Below, piece after piece: positions 18,667-29,770 of a stretch of 64,000 nucleotides of DNA. Origin of the DNA: Bacillus sp. FJAT-22090 (GTDB lineage: Bacteria; Bacillota; Bacilli; Bacillales_A; Planococcaceae); contig NZ_CP012601.1 in the NCBI RefSeq assembly GCF_001278755.1, positions 3,348,154 through 3,412,153 on the forward strand. Direction: 5' to 3'. Position numbers and translations under genes: made by a program. How positions within the stretch are numbered: position 1 is the stretch's first letter; every line of letters begins with the position of its first letter. The notes below the pieces were generated by a model. The model worked only from the letters and a program-made list of their open reading frames with translations, ran no database searches and was not told where the DNA came from.

Positions 18667-18695
18667 GTGGGAGGGGCAACCCAATTACCACATCA
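18667..18695 (+). ncRNA. Probable L1-binding leader motif before rplK
   Basis: GTGGGAGG at 18667-18674 and ACCACATCA at 18687-18695 can form the short helix with flanking bulge seen in ribosomal L1 targets. A second version stands before rplA at 19225-19256. L1 is known to repress its own L11-L1 mRNA by binding such a mimic of 23S rRNA; assignment to this stretch is by motif and position. Confidence 0.55.
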
Positions 18696-18717
18696 CGGAC
18701 TTAAGGAGGTGTGTCTC

Positions 18718-19143
18718 GTGGCTAAAAAAGTGATTAAAGTTGTTAAATTACAAATTCCTGCTGGTAAAGCAAACCCAGCGCCACCGGTTGGTCCTGCATT
18801 AGGACAAGCGGGTGTTAATATCATGGGATTCTGTAAGGAGTTCAACGCACGTACTGCAGATCAAGCAGGTCTAATCATTCCGGTTGAAATTTCTGTATTT
18901 GAAGATCGTTCATTTACTTTCATTACAAAAACTCCGCCGGCAGCAGTGTTACTTAAAGTAGCAGCAGGTATTCAATCTGGATCAGGTCAACCAAACCGCG
19001 TAAAAGTGGCGACAGTGAAACGTGATAAAGTTCGCGAAATCGCAGAACAAAAAATGCCAGATTTAAATGCAGCATCTGTTGAAGCAGCTATGTTGATGGT
19101 TGAAGGTACTGCACGTAGCATGGGTATTACGATCGAAGACTAA
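18718..19143 (+). CDS. rplK: 50S ribosomal protein L11
   Basis: A 141-residue protein of the GTPase-associated centre. It has an N-terminal domain ([20 protein letters not shown]) and a C-terminal 23S rRNA-binding domain. The GTG at 18718 follows TTAAGGAGGTG. An open frame extends upstream to 18667, but those residues do not belong to the family and cross the leader motif. It is paired with rplA, the usual L11-L1 unit. Confidence 0.96.
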   Translation: MAKKVIKVVKLQIPAGKANPAPPVGPALGQAGVNIMGFCKEFNARTADQAGLIIPVEISVFEDRSFTFITKTPPAAVLLKVAAGIQSGSGQPNRVKVATVKRDKVREIAEQKMPDLNAASVEAAMLMVEGTARSMGITIED

Positions 19144-19183
19144 TACTTAATGTGCATTTTGATATGACGCAATTGTTTTTTGG

Positions 19184-19219
19184 AAGGTTGTAGTTGTTCC
19201 TAAGAATAACTGCAACCTT
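19184..19219 (+). promoter_or_regulatory. Strong hairpin between rplK and rplA
   Basis: AAGGTTGTAGTTGTTC (19184-19199) pairs with GAATAACTGCAACCTT (19204-19219) with two non-Watson-Crick positions and a 4-base loop. No T run follows, so it is not a standard terminator. It may serve in processing or in spacing the L1 site that follows. Confidence 0.55.
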
Positions 19220-19224
19220 TACAC

Positions 19225-19256
19225 GTGGGAGGTTTATTCCGCTAAAACCACTATCA
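19225..19256 (+). ncRNA. Second probable L1-binding motif, before rplA
   Basis: GTGGGAGG (19225-19232) and ACCACTATCA (19247-19256) repeat the pattern at 18667-18695, just ahead of the AAGGAGG of rplA. It would let L1 control its own cistron in addition to rplK. Confidence 0.5.
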
Positions 19257-19271
19257 AGGAGGACATTTTAA

Positions 19272-19964
19272 ATGGCTAACAAAGGTAAAAAATTACAAGA
19301 AGCTACAAAACTAGTTGACCGTAATGCATTGTACTCAGTTAAAGAAGCAATCGAACTTGCTAAAAAAACGAGCACAGTTAATTTTGATGCAACTGTAGAG
19401 GTTGCTTTCCGTCTAGGAATCGATACTCGTAAAAATGACCAACAAATCCGTGGAGCGGTTGTGCTTCCAAACGGAACTGGTAAAACACAACGCGTATTAG
19501 TATTTGCTAAAGGCGAAAAACTAAAAGAAGCAGAAGCTGCTGGTGCAGACTACGCAGGTGATGTAGAATACATCAACAAAATCCAACAAGGATGGTTCGA
19601 TTTCGATGTTATCGTTGCGACACCAGACATGATGGGTGAAGTTGGTAAAATCGGTCGTGTACTTGGACCAAAAGGCTTAATGCCAAACCCAAAAACAGGT
19701 ACTGTTACATTTGACGTAACAAAAGCTATCGAAGAAATTAAAGCTGGTAAAGTAGAATACCGCGCTGACAAAGCTGGTATCATTCACGCTCCTATCGGAA
19801 AAGTTTCTTTCGAAGACGACAAATTAGTAGAAAACTTCTTAGCAGTATTTGAAGTAGTACAAAAAGCTAAACCAGCTGCTTCAAAAGGTGTTTACATGAA
19901 GTCTGTAAATGTTACAACTACTATGGGTCCAGCTGTAAAAATTGATACTCAATCAGTAAAATAA
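19272..19964 (+). CDS. rplA: 50S ribosomal protein L1
   Basis: A 230-residue protein of the L1 stalk. The signature [20 protein letters not shown] and the segment [18 protein letters not shown] are present. AAGGAGG precedes the ATG at 19272. It probably represses its own mRNA through the motifs at 18667 and 19225. Confidence 0.97.
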   Translation: MANKGKKLQEATKLVDRNALYSVKEAIELAKKTSTVNFDATVEVAFRLGIDTRKNDQQIRGAVVLPNGTGKTQRVLVFAKGEKLKEAEAAGADYAGDVEYINKIQQGWFDFDVIVATPDMMGEVGKIGRVLGPKGLMPNPKTGTVTFDVTKAIEEIKAGKVEYRADKAGIIHAPIGKVSFEDDKLVENFLAVFEVVQKAKPAASKGVYMKSVNVTTTMGPAVKIDTQSVK

Positions 19965-19967
19965 TAA

Positions 19968-19996
19968 TTGACAATCATAAGTCTATCTGATAAGAT
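19968..19996 (+). promoter_or_regulatory. rplJ-rplL promoter
   Basis: TTGACA (19968-19973) and TAAGAT (19991-19996) are separated by 17 bp. The -35 overlaps the end of the L1-gene stop region, so the L10-L12 unit can be transcribed independently. Confidence 0.75.
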
Positions 19997-19997
19997 G

Positions 19998-20145
19998 ACT
20001 TTTGTTGTGAAATATACATTTGTACCGAAGACAGTAGGAGTGACTTGTCACTTAATATCCTACCGAGGACATGCAAATTCAGATTCTTATTAGATGATGA
20101 CTTTCTGCCTCTGTGTCTATCCGTAGATCCAGAGGCTTTTCTTTT
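19998..20145 (+). ncRNA. Ribosomal protein L10 leader
   Basis: The stretch carries features of the L10 leader: ACCGAAGACAGTAGGAG...CCTACCGAGGACATGC, a loop region near 20090, and a terminal terminator GCCTCTG (20107-20113) with CAGAGGC (20130-20136) and TTTTCTTTT. The L10(L12)4 complex is known to bind such leaders and cause early termination when in excess. Confidence 0.85.
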
Positions 20146-20183
20146 GTCGGTATAAATGGCCAATTCTTATAGGAGGTGCCAAA

Positions 20184-20684
20184 ATGAACAAAGCAATTGA
20201 AACTAAAAAAGTGCAAGTTGAAGAAATTGCAGAAAAGTTTAAAGCTGCTGCTTCTGTAGTAGTTGTTGACTACCGTGGTTTAAATGTTGCGCAAGTAACT
20301 GAATTACGTAAACAACTTCGTGAAGCTGGTGTGGAATTTAAAGTTTACAAAAACTCACTTACACGCCGCGCGACTGAATTTGCTGGTGTTGACGGGATTA
20401 ATGAACATCTTGTTGGTCCTAATGCTGTAGCATTTTCTAACGAAGACGTAGTTGCACCTGCAAAAATCATTAACGATTTTGCTAAAAAGAACGAACAGCT
20501 TGAAATTAAAGCTGGTATCATCGAAGGTACTGTAGCATCTGCTGAGGACGTTAAAGCATTAGCAGAACTTCCATCACGCGAAGGTCTTCTTTCTATGCTT
20601 CTATCTGTACTTCAAGCACCAATGCGCAACATTGCGCTTGCAACAAAAGCTGTTGCAGAACAAAAAGAAGAGCAAGGCGCATAA
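20184..20684 (+). CDS. rplJ: 50S ribosomal protein L10
   Basis: A 166-residue base of the L7/L12 stalk. The RNA-binding N-terminal part contains [20 protein letters not shown] and [10 protein letters not shown]. The C-terminal helix (about 133-166, [20 protein letters not shown]) holds the L12 dimers. AGGAGGTG precedes the ATG. It lies directly behind the L10 leader. Confidence 0.96.
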   Translation: MNKAIETKKVQVEEIAEKFKAAASVVVVDYRGLNVAQVTELRKQLREAGVEFKVYKNSLTRRATEFAGVDGINEHLVGPNAVAFSNEDVVAPAKIINDFAKKNEQLEIKAGIIEGTVASAEDVKALAELPSREGLLSMLLSVLQAPMRNIALATKAVAEQKEEQGA

Positions 20685-20750
20685 TTATTGCGGCTTAACA
20701 ATTAAAATAAGGCAAATAGCCTAAATTATCCATTATAGGAGGAAAACAAA

Positions 20751-21113
20751 ATGAGTAAAGAACAAATCTTAGACGCTATCAAAGAAATGACAGTTCTAGA
20801 ATTAAACGACTTAGTAAAAGCAATCGAAGAAGAATTTGGTGTAACAGCTGCTGCTCCAGTAGCAATGGTTGCAGGTGGCGGTGCTGCTGCAGCTGAAGAG
20901 CAAACTGAATTTGATGTAATCCTTGCTTCTGCTGGAGATCAAAAAATCAAAGTAATCAAAGTAGTACGTGAAATCACTGGTCTTGGCTTGAAAGAAGCTA
21001 AAGAATTAGTAGATAACGCTCCAAAACCACTTAAAGAAGGCATTTCTAAAGATGAAGCGGAAGCTTTCAAAGCTCAACTTGAAGAAGTTGGCGCTAACGT
21101 AGAAGTTAAGTAA
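20751..21113 (+). CDS. rplL: 50S ribosomal protein L7/L12
   Basis: A 120-residue stalk protein. It has an N-terminal dimerisation part, an alanine- and glycine-rich hinge (about 35-52, [16 protein letters not shown]) and the factor-binding C-terminal domain with [28 protein letters not shown] precedes the ATG. Confidence 0.97.
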   Translation: MSKEQILDAIKEMTVLELNDLVKAIEEEFGVTAAAPVAMVAGGGAAAAEEQTEFDVILASAGDQKIKVIKVVREITGLGLKEAKELVDNAPKPLKEGISKDEAEAFKAQLEEVGANVEVK

Positions 21114-21126
21114 TTTTGTACAGTAT

Positions 21127-21165
21127 GAAGAAAAAAGCTCGTCATTTACCGACGGGCTTTTCTTC
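21127..21165 (+). terminator. Terminator after rplL
   Basis: GAAGAAAAAAGCTCGTC pairs with GACGGGCTTTTCTTC, and the T-rich part of the stem acts as the tract. It closes the L10-L12 transcript. Confidence 0.8.
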
Positions 21166-21191
21166 GTATGTATATTATGGAGGGTTATTCG

Positions 21192-21794
21192 GTGTCTGAT
21201 CACTATTACTCTAGAAAACCTCAAACTGAAAGTAAACCACGTCAGTGGAATTTTACGTTACTTGGACATAATTTTCGGTTTGAAACAGATGCTGGTGTAT
21301 TTAGTAAAAGCGAAGTAGATTTTGGCTCCCGTGTATTAATCGATGCTTTTGAAGCGCCGGAACGAGAAGGAGACTTTCTCGATGTAGGGTGTGGATACGG
21401 TCCGATCGGTCTTTCCATTGCGAAAGCAAATGAAGGAAGAACAGTTCATTTAGTAGATGTTAACACACGTGCAATCCAACTTGCAGAAAAAAATGCTGCT
21501 GCGAACGGGATACAAAATGTACGAATCTATGAAAGTGATGGGTTGTCAGCAGTAAACACTGCAAACTTTGCGGCTATAATAACTAATCCACCGATTCGCG
21601 CTGGAAAAGAAACTATTTTTCGTTTTTACAATGAATCCTATGAAAAGTTGGTTTCAGGGGGAGAATTGTGGGTTGTGATTCAAAAGAAACAAGGGGCACC
21701 ATCTACTTTTAGTCATTTGGAAGAGATTTTTGGTCAAGTGAAAGTAGTAGTTAAAGTCAAAGGATATTGGATTTTAAAAGCTACAAAAGATTGA
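21192..21794 (+). CDS. RsmC-like class I SAM-dependent methyltransferase (YbxB family)
   Basis: A 200-residue protein matching B. subtilis YbxB. SAM-binding motif I is FLDVGCGYGPIGLSIAKA near 65-82, and the NPPIR motif (ITNPPIRAGK) is that of N2-guanine rRNA methyltransferases such as RsmC. The target is probably 16S rRNA, but this is inferred from the family. The GTG at 21192 follows TGGAGGG at normal spacing. It occupies the usual place between rplL and rpoB. Confidence 0.9.
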   Translation: MSDHYYSRKPQTESKPRQWNFTLLGHNFRFETDAGVFSKSEVDFGSRVLIDAFEAPEREGDFLDVGCGYGPIGLSIAKANEGRTVHLVDVNTRAIQLAEKNAAANGIQNVRIYESDGLSAVNTANFAAIITNPPIRAGKETIFRFYNESYEKLVSGGELWVVIQKKQGAPSTFSHLEEIFGQVKVVVKVKGYWILKATKD

Positions 21795-21824
21795 CTTGAC
21801 AAAATCGCTATGATATTATAATAA
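21791..21824 (+). promoter_or_regulatory. rpoB-rpoC promoter region
   Basis: Two -35-like hexamers overlap: TTGACT (21791-21796) with TATTAT 17 bp on (21814-21819), and TTGACA (21796-21801) with TAATAA 17 bp on (21819-21824). Which pair is used cannot be decided from sequence. Confidence 0.6.
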
Positions 21825-21848
21825 AATGCAAAAATATTATTTTGAGGT

Positions 21849-21993
21849 AGTATGCCCTTTTGAATTAAATGGAGTAAATATGGGTATACTGGCCGAGAAA
21901 AAGTTTGATTAATAAAAAATGAGCTCTTAATTTAGAACTCGTTTTCTTTTTGTCTTTCGATATCATACACTAATTTGTTCATATCGAAAAGAC
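21849..21993 (+). promoter_or_regulatory. Structured rpoB leader with three hairpins
   Basis: Three stems stand in series. AGTATGCCC (21849-21857) pairs with GGGTATACT (21882-21890). GAGCTCT (21921-21927) pairs with AGAACTC (21934-21940) and is followed by GTTTTCTTTTT, a terminator-like tract. GTCTTTCGATAT (21952-21963) pairs with ATATCGAAAAGAC (21981-21993) just before the rpoB ribosome binding site. The arrangement suggests attenuation of the rpoBC operon; the ligand or factor is unknown. Confidence 0.6.
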
Positions 21994-22024
21994 CCAATTA
22001 TAGCTTTATTGAGGGGTGAATGAG

Positions 22025-25000
22025 TTGACAGGTCAACTAGTTCAGTACGGACAACACCGCCACCGCAGAAGTTTTGCGCGTATTAGTGAGGTGCTTGAAC
22101 TTCCGAATTTAATCGAAATTCAAACAGCATCTTACGAATGGTTCCTTGAAGAAGGTTTACGTGAAATGTTCAGAGACATTTCTCCAATCGAGGACTTTAC
22201 AGGCAATCTATCACTTGAATTTGTCGACTATAGTTTAAATGATCCAAAATATTCAGTCGACGAATCAAAAGAACGTGACGCAACATACGCTGCTCCATTG
22301 CGCGTAAAAGTACGTCTCCACAACAAAGAAACGGACGAAGTGAAAGAACAAGATGTCTTCATGGGTGATTTCCCACTAATGACTGAAACTGGTACTTTCG
22401 TAATAAATGGTGCTGAGCGCGTAATCGTATCTCAGTTAGTCCGTTCACCAAGTGTTTACTTCCACGACAAGACAGACAAAAACGGTAAAAAAGGTTTTGG
22501 AGCAACAGTTATTCCGAACCGTGGTGCATGGTTAGAATACGAAATCGACGCAAAAGACGTTGTATATGTTCGTATCGACCGCACAAGAAAATTGCCGGTT
22601 ACTGTTTTACTTCGCGCATTAGGCTTTGGATCAGATCAAGAAATCATCGATTTAATTGGTGATAATGAATATTTACGTAACACGCTTGAAAAAGACAACA
22701 CGGAAACGACTGAAAAAGCGTTACTTGAAATCTATGAGCGTCTACGTCCTGGTGAGCCACCAACTGTTGAAAGTGCAAAGAGCTTGTTATATTCACGCTT
22801 CTTTGACCCAAAACGCTATGATCTAGCAAACGTTGGTCGTTACAAAATGAACAAAAAATTGCATATTAAAAATCGTTTGTTTAACCAAACAATAGCGGAA
22901 ACGCTAGTGGATCCAGAAACAGGAGAAATTTTAGTAGAAGCTGGTACTCTTATTGATCGAAGAGTATTAGATCGACTAATTCCTCATTTGGAAAATGGAA
23001 TCGGATTTAGAACATTATCTCAAGTAGGTGGTGTTTTAGAAGATGATATTACAATTCAATCGATTAAAATATATGCGCCAAATGATGAAGAACAAAAAGA
23101 AATTAATGTAATTAGCAATGCGTATGTGGAAAATGAAGTTAAAAACATTACGCCTGCTGATATCGTTTCTTCTATTGGTTATTTCTTTAACCTATTATTT
23201 AATGTTGGAAACACAGATGATATTGATCATCTTGGTAACCGTCGTTTACGTTCAGTTGGAGAATTACTACAAAACCAATTCCGTATTGGTCTTTCTCGTA
23301 TGGAACGTGTAGTACGTGAGCGTATGTCTATCAACGATACACAATCAATTGTTCCACAACAGTTGATCAATATTCGTCCAGTTATTGCATCTATTAAAGA
23401 ATTCTTTGGTAGCTCGCAATTATCTCAGTTCATGGACCAAACAAATCCACTTGCTGAACTTACGCACAAACGTCGTCTATCAGCTCTTGGGCCTGGTGGT
23501 TTAACACGTGAGCGTGCTGGCTTTGAAGTACGTGACGTTCATTATTCTCACTATGGTCGTATGTGTCCGATTGAAACACCTGAGGGTCCAAACATTGGTC
23601 TTATTAACTCACTTTCTAGCTTTGCAAAAGTGAATAAATTTGGTTTTATTGAAACTCCATACCGTCGTGTTGACCCTGAAACAGGTCTAGTAACTTCTCG
23701 TATTGATTATCTAACTGCTGATGAAGAAGATAACTATGTAGTAGCGCAAGCAAATTCTCTATTAACAGATGAAGGTGCATTTGCGAAAGAAGAAGTAGTA
23801 GGACGTTTCCGTGGCGATAACACAGTATTTAGAAGAGAACAAATCGATTACATGGACGTTTCGCCGAAACAAGTAGTTTCTGCTGCAACTGCATGTATTC
23901 CTTTCTTAGAAAATGATGACTCGAACCGTGCCCTAATGGGAGCGAACATGCAACGTCAAGCTGTTCCATTGTTAAATCCTGAAGCTCCATTTGTTGGAAC
24001 AGGAATGGAACATGTGAATGCGCGTGATTCTGGTGCTGCTGTAATTGCAAAGTATCATGGAATTGTTGAGCATGTTGAAGCTAAAGAAATTAGAGTTCGT
24101 CGCATCGAAGAAGTGGATGGAAAAGAAGTAAAAGGTGACTTAACTTCTTACAAAGTGCACAAATTTGAACGTTCGAATCATGGTACATCGATTAACCAGC
24201 GTCCAATTGTGAAAGTTGGAGATCGTGTTAAACCACTTGATATTCTTGCAGATGGTCCATCTATGGAAAAAGGAGAATTAGCATTAGGTCGTAACGTGCT
24301 AGTTGCCTTTATGACATGGGATGGTTACAACTATGAGGATGCTGTTATTATGAGTGAACGTCTCGTGAAAGACGACGTATATACTTCAGTGCATATTGAA
24401 GAATATGAATCAGAATCACGTGATACGAAGCTTGGGCCAGAAGAAATTACGAGAGACATTCCAAACGTCGGAGAAGATGCATTACGCAATTTAGATGACC
24501 GTGGAATTATCCGTATCGGTGCTGAAGTTCGTGATGGTGACATCTTAGTTGGTAAAGTAACACCAAAAGGGGTTACAGAACTTACTGCAGAAGAACGTTT
24601 ACTACATGCTATCTTTGGTGAAAAAGCTCGAGAAGTTCGCGATACATCTCTACGTGTACCACATGGTGCTGGTGGGATTATCCTAGATGTAAAAGTATTT
24701 AATCGTGAAGATGGTGATGAGCTATCTCCAGGAGTTAACCAATTAGTTCGCGCTTATATTGTTCAAAAACGTAAAATTTCCGTTGGGGATAAAATGGCTG
24801 GACGTCATGGTAACAAAGGTGTTATCTCGCGTATCCTTCCAGAAGAAGATATGCCATTCCTTCCAGATGGAACACCAGTTGATATCATGTTAAATCCTCT
24901 TGGTGTACCTTCACGTATGAACATTGGTCAAGTATTAGAGCTTCACTTAGGTATGGCTTCTAGACTTTTAGGTGTTCATATGGCTTCACCAGTATTTGAC

Positions 25001-25579
25001 GGTGCCAACGAAGAAGACGTTTGGAACACGATGGAAGAAGCAGGACTTAACCGTGATGGTAAAACAATTTTATACGATGGTCGTTCAGGCGAACCATTTG
25101 ATAACCGCGTTTCTGTAGGGGTTATGTATATGATCAAACTTGCCCACATGGTTGATGATAAACTTCATGCTCGTTCAACTGGACCTTACTCACTAGTTAC
25201 GCAACAACCTCTTGGAGGGAAAGCGCAATTTGGTGGTCAGCGTTTCGGAGAGATGGAAGTATGGGCACTTGAAGCTTATGGTGCTGCTTATACATTGCAA
25301 GAAATTTTAACTGTTAAATCCGATGACGTTGTTGGGCGTGTAAAAACGTATGAAGCAATTGTTAAAGGTGAAAGTGTACCAGAACCTGGAGTTCCAGAAT
25401 CATTCAAAGTATTGATTAAAGAATTACAAAGTTTAGGTATGGACGTTAAAATGTTAACGATTGACGAAGAAGAAATTGAACTTCGTGATTTAGATGAAGA
25501 TGACGATATTCCTGCTGCTGATGCGCTTGGAATTTTGCCACATGCGAATGAAGAGGAACCAGTCGGTACAGCGGAATAA
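22025..25579 (+). CDS. rpoB: DNA-directed RNA polymerase subunit beta
   Basis: An 1184-residue beta subunit. I take the TTG at 22025 ([17 protein letters not shown]), six bases after GAGGGGTGA, as in B. subtilis; an in-frame GTG at 22016 overlaps the Shine-Dalgarno. The rifampicin-pocket segment [16 protein letters not shown], followed by [15 protein letters not shown], is wild type at the usual resistance positions. The C-terminal part binds beta' ([20 protein letters not shown]). The acidic tail is shorter than in B. subtilis. Confidence 0.98.
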   Translation: MTGQLVQYGQHRHRRSFARISEVLELPNLIEIQTASYEWFLEEGLREMFRDISPIEDFTGNLSLEFVDYSLNDPKYSVDESKERDATYAAPLRVKVRLHNKETDEVKEQDVFMGDFPLMTETGTFVINGAERVIVSQLVRSPSVYFHDKTDKNGKKGFGATVIPNRGAWLEYEIDAKDVVYVRIDRTRKLPVTVLLRALGFGSDQEIIDLIGDNEYLRNTLEKDNTETTEKALLEIYERLRPGEPPTVESAKSLLYSRFFDPKRYDLANVGRYKMNKKLHIKNRLFNQTIAETLVDPETGEILVEAGTLIDRRVLDRLIPHLENGIGFRTLSQVGGVLEDDITIQSIKIYAPNDEEQKEINVISNAYVENEVKNITPADIVSSIGYFFNLLFNVGNTDDIDHLGNRRLRSVGELLQNQFRIGLSRMERVVRERMSINDTQSIVPQQLINIRPVIASIKEFFGSSQLSQFMDQTNPLAELTHKRRLSALGPGGLTRERAGFEVRDVHYSHYGRMCPIETPEGPNIGLINSLSSFAKVNKFGFIETPYRRVDPETGLVTSRIDYLTADEEDNYVVAQANSLLTDEGAFAKEEVVGRFRGDNTVFRREQIDYMDVSPKQVVSAATACIPFLENDDSNRALMGANMQRQAVPLLNPEAPFVGTGMEHVNARDSGAAVIAKYHGIVEHVEAKEIRVRRIEEVDGKEVKGDLTSYKVHKFERSNHGTSINQRPIVKVGDRVKPLDILADGPSMEKGELALGRNVLVAFMTWDGYNYEDAVIMSERLVKDDVYTSVHIEEYESESRDTKLGPEEITRDIPNVGEDALRNLDDRGIIRIGAEVRDGDILVGKVTPKGVTELTAEERLLHAIFGEKAREVRDTSLRVPHGAGGIILDVKVFNREDGDELSPGVNQLVRAYIVQKRKISVGDKMAGRHGNKGVISRILPEEDMPFLPDGTPVDIMLNPLGVPSRMNIGQVLELHLGMASRLLGVHMASPVFDGANEEDVWNTMEEAGLNRDGKTILYDGRSGEPFDNRVSVGVMYMIKLAHMVDDKLHARSTGPYSLVTQQPLGGKAQFGGQRFGEMEVWALEAYGAAYTLQEILTVKSDDVVGRVKTYEAIVKGESVPEPGVPESFKVLIKELQSLGMDVKMLTIDEEEIELRDLDEDDDIPAADALGILPHANEEEPVGTAE

Positions 25580-25595
25580 GAAATAAAATAGAAAT

Positions 25596-25622
25596 CGGAC
25601 AGGTGATGCCTGTCCGTATTTC
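25596..25622 (+). promoter_or_regulatory. Hairpin between rpoB and rpoC
   Basis: CGGACAGG (25596-25603) and CCTGTCCG (25609-25616) form a perfect 8-bp stem with a 5-base loop. TATTTCC follows, a poor T tract. It is likely a processing or mild attenuation site rather than a full terminator. Confidence 0.55.
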
Positions 25623-25695
25623 CGTATAAAATTGCATAATGCAGAGCTACTTGGAATGTCTTTCAAAGACACAAGACTAAAGGGAGGTAGGCTCC

Positions 25696-28600
25696 TTGAT
25701 AGATGTTAATAATTTTGAGTATATGAAAATTGGTTTAGCTTCACCTGATAAAATTCGTTCATGGTCTTACGGGGAAGTAAAAAAACCAGAAACAATCAAC
25801 TATCGAACACTAAAGCCGGAAAAAGACGGGCTATTTTGTGAACGTATTTTTGGTCCTACAAAAGACTGGGAATGTCACTGTGGTAAATACAAACGAGTTC
25901 GTTACAAAGGTGTAGTATGTGATCGATGTGGAGTGGAAGTAACACGTGCAAAAGTACGTCGTGAACGCATGGGACATATCGAATTAGCTGCACCAGTTTC
26001 ACATATTTGGTATTTCAAAGGTATTCCGAGCCGTATGGGTCTAATTTTGGATATGTCTCCAAGATCACTTGAAGAGGTAATTTATTTTGCTTCTTATGTA
26101 GTAATCGAACCTGCGGATACACCACTTGAAAAGAAACAATTACTTTCTGAAAAAGAATATCGTGCATACCGTGATAAGTTTGGGACGAAATTCCAAGCTG
26201 CAATGGGTGCAGAAGCGATTAAACGTCTACTTCAAGAGATTGATTTAGAAAGTGAAACAGAAAACTTAAAAGAAGAGTTGAAAACTGCTCAAGGTCAACG
26301 TCGTACTCGTGCAATTAAACGTTTAGAAGTAGTGGAATCTTTCCGTAATTCTGGCAACAAACCAGATTGGATGATTCTAGATGTACTTCCGGTAATTCCA
26401 CCAGAATTACGTCCAATGGTTCAATTAGATGGTGGACGTTTTGCTACATCTGACTTAAACGATTTGTACCGTCGAGTAATCAACCGTAATAACCGTTTAA
26501 AACGTTTGTTGGATCTTGGTGCTCCAAGCATCATCGTGCAGAACGAAAAACGTATGTTACAAGAAGCTGTAGATGCATTGATTGATAATGGTCGTCGTGG
26601 CCGTCCTGTTACAGGTCCTGGTAACCGTCCATTGAAATCACTTTCTCATATGCTAAAAGGGAAACAAGGTCGTTTCCGTCAAAACTTACTTGGTAAACGT
26701 GTAGACTATTCTGGTCGTTCGGTTATCGTAGTAGGTCCAAACTTAAAAATGTATCAATGTGGTCTTCCAAAAGAAATGGCTATCGAACTATTCAAACCAT
26801 TTGTTATGAAAGAATTAGTTGAACGTGGGTTAGCTCACAACATTAAGAGTGCAAAGCGTAAAATTGAAAGAATGCACACAGAAGTTTGGGATGTACTAGA
26901 AGATGTAATTAAGGAGCATCCGGTTTTATTAAACCGCGCACCTACTCTTCACCGTCTAGGTATTCAAGCATTTGAACCAACATTAGTAGAAGGCCGTGCT
27001 ATTCGTCTTCACCCTCTAGTATGTACAGCATATAATGCTGACTTCGATGGTGACCAAATGGCTGTTCACGTTCCTTTATCAGCAGAAGCTCAAGCGGAAG
27101 CTCGTTTACTAATGCTTGCAGCACAAAACATTTTGAACCCGAAAGATGGAAAACCTGTTGTTACACCATCTCAAGATATGGTATTAGGAAACTATTACTT
27201 AACACTTGAGCGTAAAGGTGCTACTGGAGAAGGTTCAACTTTCTATGGTCCACAAGAAGTTCTAATTGCATACAATACTGGTCATGTGCATTTGCATACA
27301 CGTATTGCAATCGCTGCATCATCACTAAATAACCAAACGTTTACGGAAGAACAAAACAAAATGTTATTATTAACGACTGTTGGTAAAGTAATTTTTAATG
27401 AAATACTACCAGAAACGTTCCCGTATATTAACGAACCTACGGATTTCAATTTACAAATTGAAACTCCTGAAAAATACTTTGTTTCTACAACTACTGATGT
27501 GAAGAAACATATTGAATCTATGGAACTTGTTCAACCATTTAAGAAAAAAATCCTTGGAAATATCATTGCTGAAGTATTTAAACGTTTCCATATCACGGAA
27601 ACTTCTAAAATGCTTGACCGTATGAAGGCGCTAGGATTTAAATATTCTACTAAAGCTGGAATTACAATTGGTATTTCTGATATTGTCGTACTTCCAGACA
27701 AAGGTGAAATTCTTGAAGAAGCACAAGGTAAAGTGGATAAAGTAATGAAACAATTCCGCCGTGGTCTTATCACGGAAGAAGAACGCTATGCTAGCGTTAT
27801 CGGACATTGGAGTAAAGCAAAAGAAGTTATTCAAGATAAACTGATGAAATCACTTGATAATATGAACCCTATCTTCATGATGAGTGACTCAGGTGCCCGT
27901 GGTAACGCATCTAACTTCACCCAACTTGCGGGTATGCGTGGACTGATGGCCAACCCGGCTGGACGTATTATCGAACTTCCGATTAAATCATCTTTCCGTG
28001 AAGGATTAACGGTACTTGAATACTTCATCTCAACACACGGTGCTCGTAAAGGTCTTGCCGATACAGCGCTTAAAACTGCCGATTCTGGTTACCTGACTCG
28101 TCGTCTAGTAGACGTTGCACAAGATGTAATTGTTCGAGAAGATGACTGTGGAACAGATCGTGGTTTACTAATAGGTTCATTGATGGAAGGTACAGAAGTT
28201 ATTGAGGAGTTTGGCGAACGTATTGTTGGTCGTCATACGAAGAAAACTATTTACCATCCAACTACAAATGAAGTTATTTTAGCAAGAGACGGACTTATTA
28301 CTCAAGATATCGCTCGTCTAATTGAAGAAGCAGGTATCGAAGAGTTAACAATCCGTTCAGCATTTACATGTAATACAAAACATGGTGTATGTAAAAAATG
28401 TTACGGCTTAAACTTAGCAACTGGAGATACGGTAGAAGTTGGGGAAGCGGTAGGTATTATTGCAGCTCAATCAATCGGAGAACCAGGTACTCAGTTAACG
28501 ATGCGTACATTCCATACAGGTGGGGTTGCTGGAGACGATATTACACAAGGTCTTCCACGTATCCAAGAGATTTTTGAAGCTCGTAATCCTAAAGGTCAAG

Positions 28601-29298
28601 CTGTTATTTCTGAAATTACAGGTATTGTTACTGAAATTGATGAAATTAGAGAAGGTCAAAAAGAAATTACAATTCAAGGTAATGTAGAAACTCGTAAATA
28701 TTTAGCTCCGTACAATGCTCGTTTGAAAGTTCAAGTAAACGATGCAATTCAACGCGGACAGGTATTAACAGAAGGTTCTGTAGATCCAAAAGAATTGTTG
28801 AAAGTAAAAGATGTTTCTACTGTTCAAGAGTACTTACTAAAAGAAGTACAAAAAGTTTACCGTATGCAAGGGGTAGAAATCGGAGACAAACACATCGAAG
28901 TAATGGTTCGCCAAATGCTTCGTAAAGTTCGCGTAATCGAGGCTGGAGAGACAGATCTATTACCAGGTTCATTACTCGATATCCATCAATTTGCAGATGC
29001 AAATAAAGAAGCAGTGTTGAACGGGAAAATTCCTGCAACTTGCCGCCCAGTTATTCTTGGTATTACTAAAGCTTCTCTTGAAACAGAATCATTCTTATCT
29101 GCAGCGTCATTCCAAGAAACGACTCGTGTCTTAACAGATGCAGCAATCAAAGGAAAACGTGATGAGTTATTAGGATTAAAAGAAAACGTAATTATCGGGA
29201 AACTAGTTCCAGCTGGTACAGGTATGCAACGTTATCGCCAAATCGAAATCACTACTAATCAAGCAGACAAAGGTAAAGAAGCAGTAAGCGCTGAATAA
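25696..29298 (+). CDS. rpoC: DNA-directed RNA polymerase subunit beta'
   Basis: A 1200-residue beta' subunit. The N-terminal zinc finger ([19 protein letters not shown]) lies near 60-78, the catalytic [12 protein letters not shown] near 450-461, and the second zinc-binding cysteines in [16 protein letters not shown] near 890. The TTG at 25696 follows AGGGAGGTAGG and gives [17 protein letters not shown], matching the family start. Confidence 0.98.
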   Translation: MIDVNNFEYMKIGLASPDKIRSWSYGEVKKPETINYRTLKPEKDGLFCERIFGPTKDWECHCGKYKRVRYKGVVCDRCGVEVTRAKVRRERMGHIELAAPVSHIWYFKGIPSRMGLILDMSPRSLEEVIYFASYVVIEPADTPLEKKQLLSEKEYRAYRDKFGTKFQAAMGAEAIKRLLQEIDLESETENLKEELKTAQGQRRTRAIKRLEVVESFRNSGNKPDWMILDVLPVIPPELRPMVQLDGGRFATSDLNDLYRRVINRNNRLKRLLDLGAPSIIVQNEKRMLQEAVDALIDNGRRGRPVTGPGNRPLKSLSHMLKGKQGRFRQNLLGKRVDYSGRSVIVVGPNLKMYQCGLPKEMAIELFKPFVMKELVERGLAHNIKSAKRKIERMHTEVWDVLEDVIKEHPVLLNRAPTLHRLGIQAFEPTLVEGRAIRLHPLVCTAYNADFDGDQMAVHVPLSAEAQAEARLLMLAAQNILNPKDGKPVVTPSQDMVLGNYYLTLERKGATGEGSTFYGPQEVLIAYNTGHVHLHTRIAIAASSLNNQTFTEEQNKMLLLTTVGKVIFNEILPETFPYINEPTDFNLQIETPEKYFVSTTTDVKKHIESMELVQPFKKKILGNIIAEVFKRFHITETSKMLDRMKALGFKYSTKAGITIGISDIVVLPDKGEILEEAQGKVDKVMKQFRRGLITEEERYASVIGHWSKAKEVIQDKLMKSLDNMNPIFMMSDSGARGNASNFTQLAGMRGLMANPAGRIIELPIKSSFREGLTVLEYFISTHGARKGLADTALKTADSGYLTRRLVDVAQDVIVREDDCGTDRGLLIGSLMEGTEVIEEFGERIVGRHTKKTIYHPTTNEVILARDGLITQDIARLIEEAGIEELTIRSAFTCNTKHGVCKKCYGLNLATGDTVEVGEAVGIIAAQSIGEPGTQLTMRTFHTGGVAGDDITQGLPRIQEIFEARNPKGQAVISEITGIVTEIDEIREGQKEITIQGNVETRKYLAPYNARLKVQVNDAIQRGQVLTEGSVDPKELLKVKDVSTVQEYLLKEVQKVYRMQGVEIGDKHIEVMVRQMLRKVRVIEAGETDLLPGSLLDIHQFADANKEAVLNGKIPATCRPVILGITKASLETESFLSAASFQETTRVLTDAAIKGKRDELLGLKENVIIGKLVPAGTGMQRYRQIEITTNQADKGKEAVSAE

Positions 29299-29303
29299 AA
29301 AAT

Positions 29304-29336
29304 AAATATTAGGGAGAGAGTTCTCCCTAATATTTT
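29304..29336 (+). terminator. Terminator after rpoC
   Basis: AAATATTAGGGAGA (29304-29317) and TCTCCCTAATATTT (29322-29335) form a perfect 14-bp stem with a 4-base loop, and the T-rich end of the stem forms the tract. Confidence 0.88.
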
Positions 29337-29347
29337 AATGTTTATTG

Positions 29348-29376
29348 TTGACACCTTATTATATGAATGATAATAT
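29348..29376 (+). promoter_or_regulatory. str operon promoter
   Basis: TTGACA (29348-29353) and TAATAT (29371-29376) are separated by 17 bp, just after the rpoC terminator. It drives the L7Ae-like gene, rpsL, rpsG, fusA and tuf. Confidence 0.8.
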
Positions 29377-29423
29377 ATTTAAGGTTGATAGTTATCTGAC
29401 TTGTAGCTTTGGAGGATATGAAA

Positions 29424-29672
29424 ATGTCTTATGAAAAAGTGAAACAAGCAAAAAAAACAATCATAGGTACAAAGCAAACAGTAAAAGCAATGAAACAAGG
29501 GCTTGTCAAAGAAGTTTATATTGCACTAGATGTAGAGGAAAGAATCATTGAACTTGCAGTAGCGATCGCACAAGAAACCAATGTTCCTATCTACTACGTC
29601 GAGTCTAAAGTAGATCTTGGCAAAGCATGTGGATTGCGCATAGGCGCATCCGTAGTAGCTATTGCTGTGTAA
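29424..29672 (+). CDS. rplGB: L7Ae-like ribosomal protein (YbxF family)
   Basis: An 82-residue L7Ae/L30e-fold protein. B. subtilis YbxF binds kink-turn RNA and associates with ribosomes in growing cells. The signature VDLGKACGLRIGASVVAIAV near 63-82 is typical. I take the ATG at 29424, eight bases after GGAGG; an ATG at 29418 is too close. It stands between rpoC and rpsL, as in B. subtilis. Confidence 0.9.
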   Translation: MSYEKVKQAKKTIIGTKQTVKAMKQGLVKEVYIALDVEERIIELAVAIAQETNVPIYYVESKVDLGKACGLRIGASVVAIAV

Positions 29673-29682
29673 CAGTTTTTGT

Positions 29683-29737
29683 GTAAAACACAAAGACTTT
29701 GTTTTTACCCAAAAAATGAACCACCTGGATGTGTGGT
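29683..29737 (+). promoter_or_regulatory. Two leader hairpins before rpsL
   Basis: GTAAAACACAAAG (29683-29695) pairs with CTTTGTTTTTAC (29697-29708) with one bulge. AACCAC (29719-29724) then pairs loosely with GTGGTA (29733-29738). They lie between the L7Ae-like gene and rpsL and may set rpsL expression; no known ligand motif is evident. Confidence 0.4.
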
Positions 29738-29770
29738 ATTAACAAGAACAAATGAAGGGAGGAACAATCG

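Noticed and set aside
23390-23500. Possible rifampicin-resistance change in rpoB
   Set aside because: The pocket residues ([19 protein letters not shown]) read as wild type.
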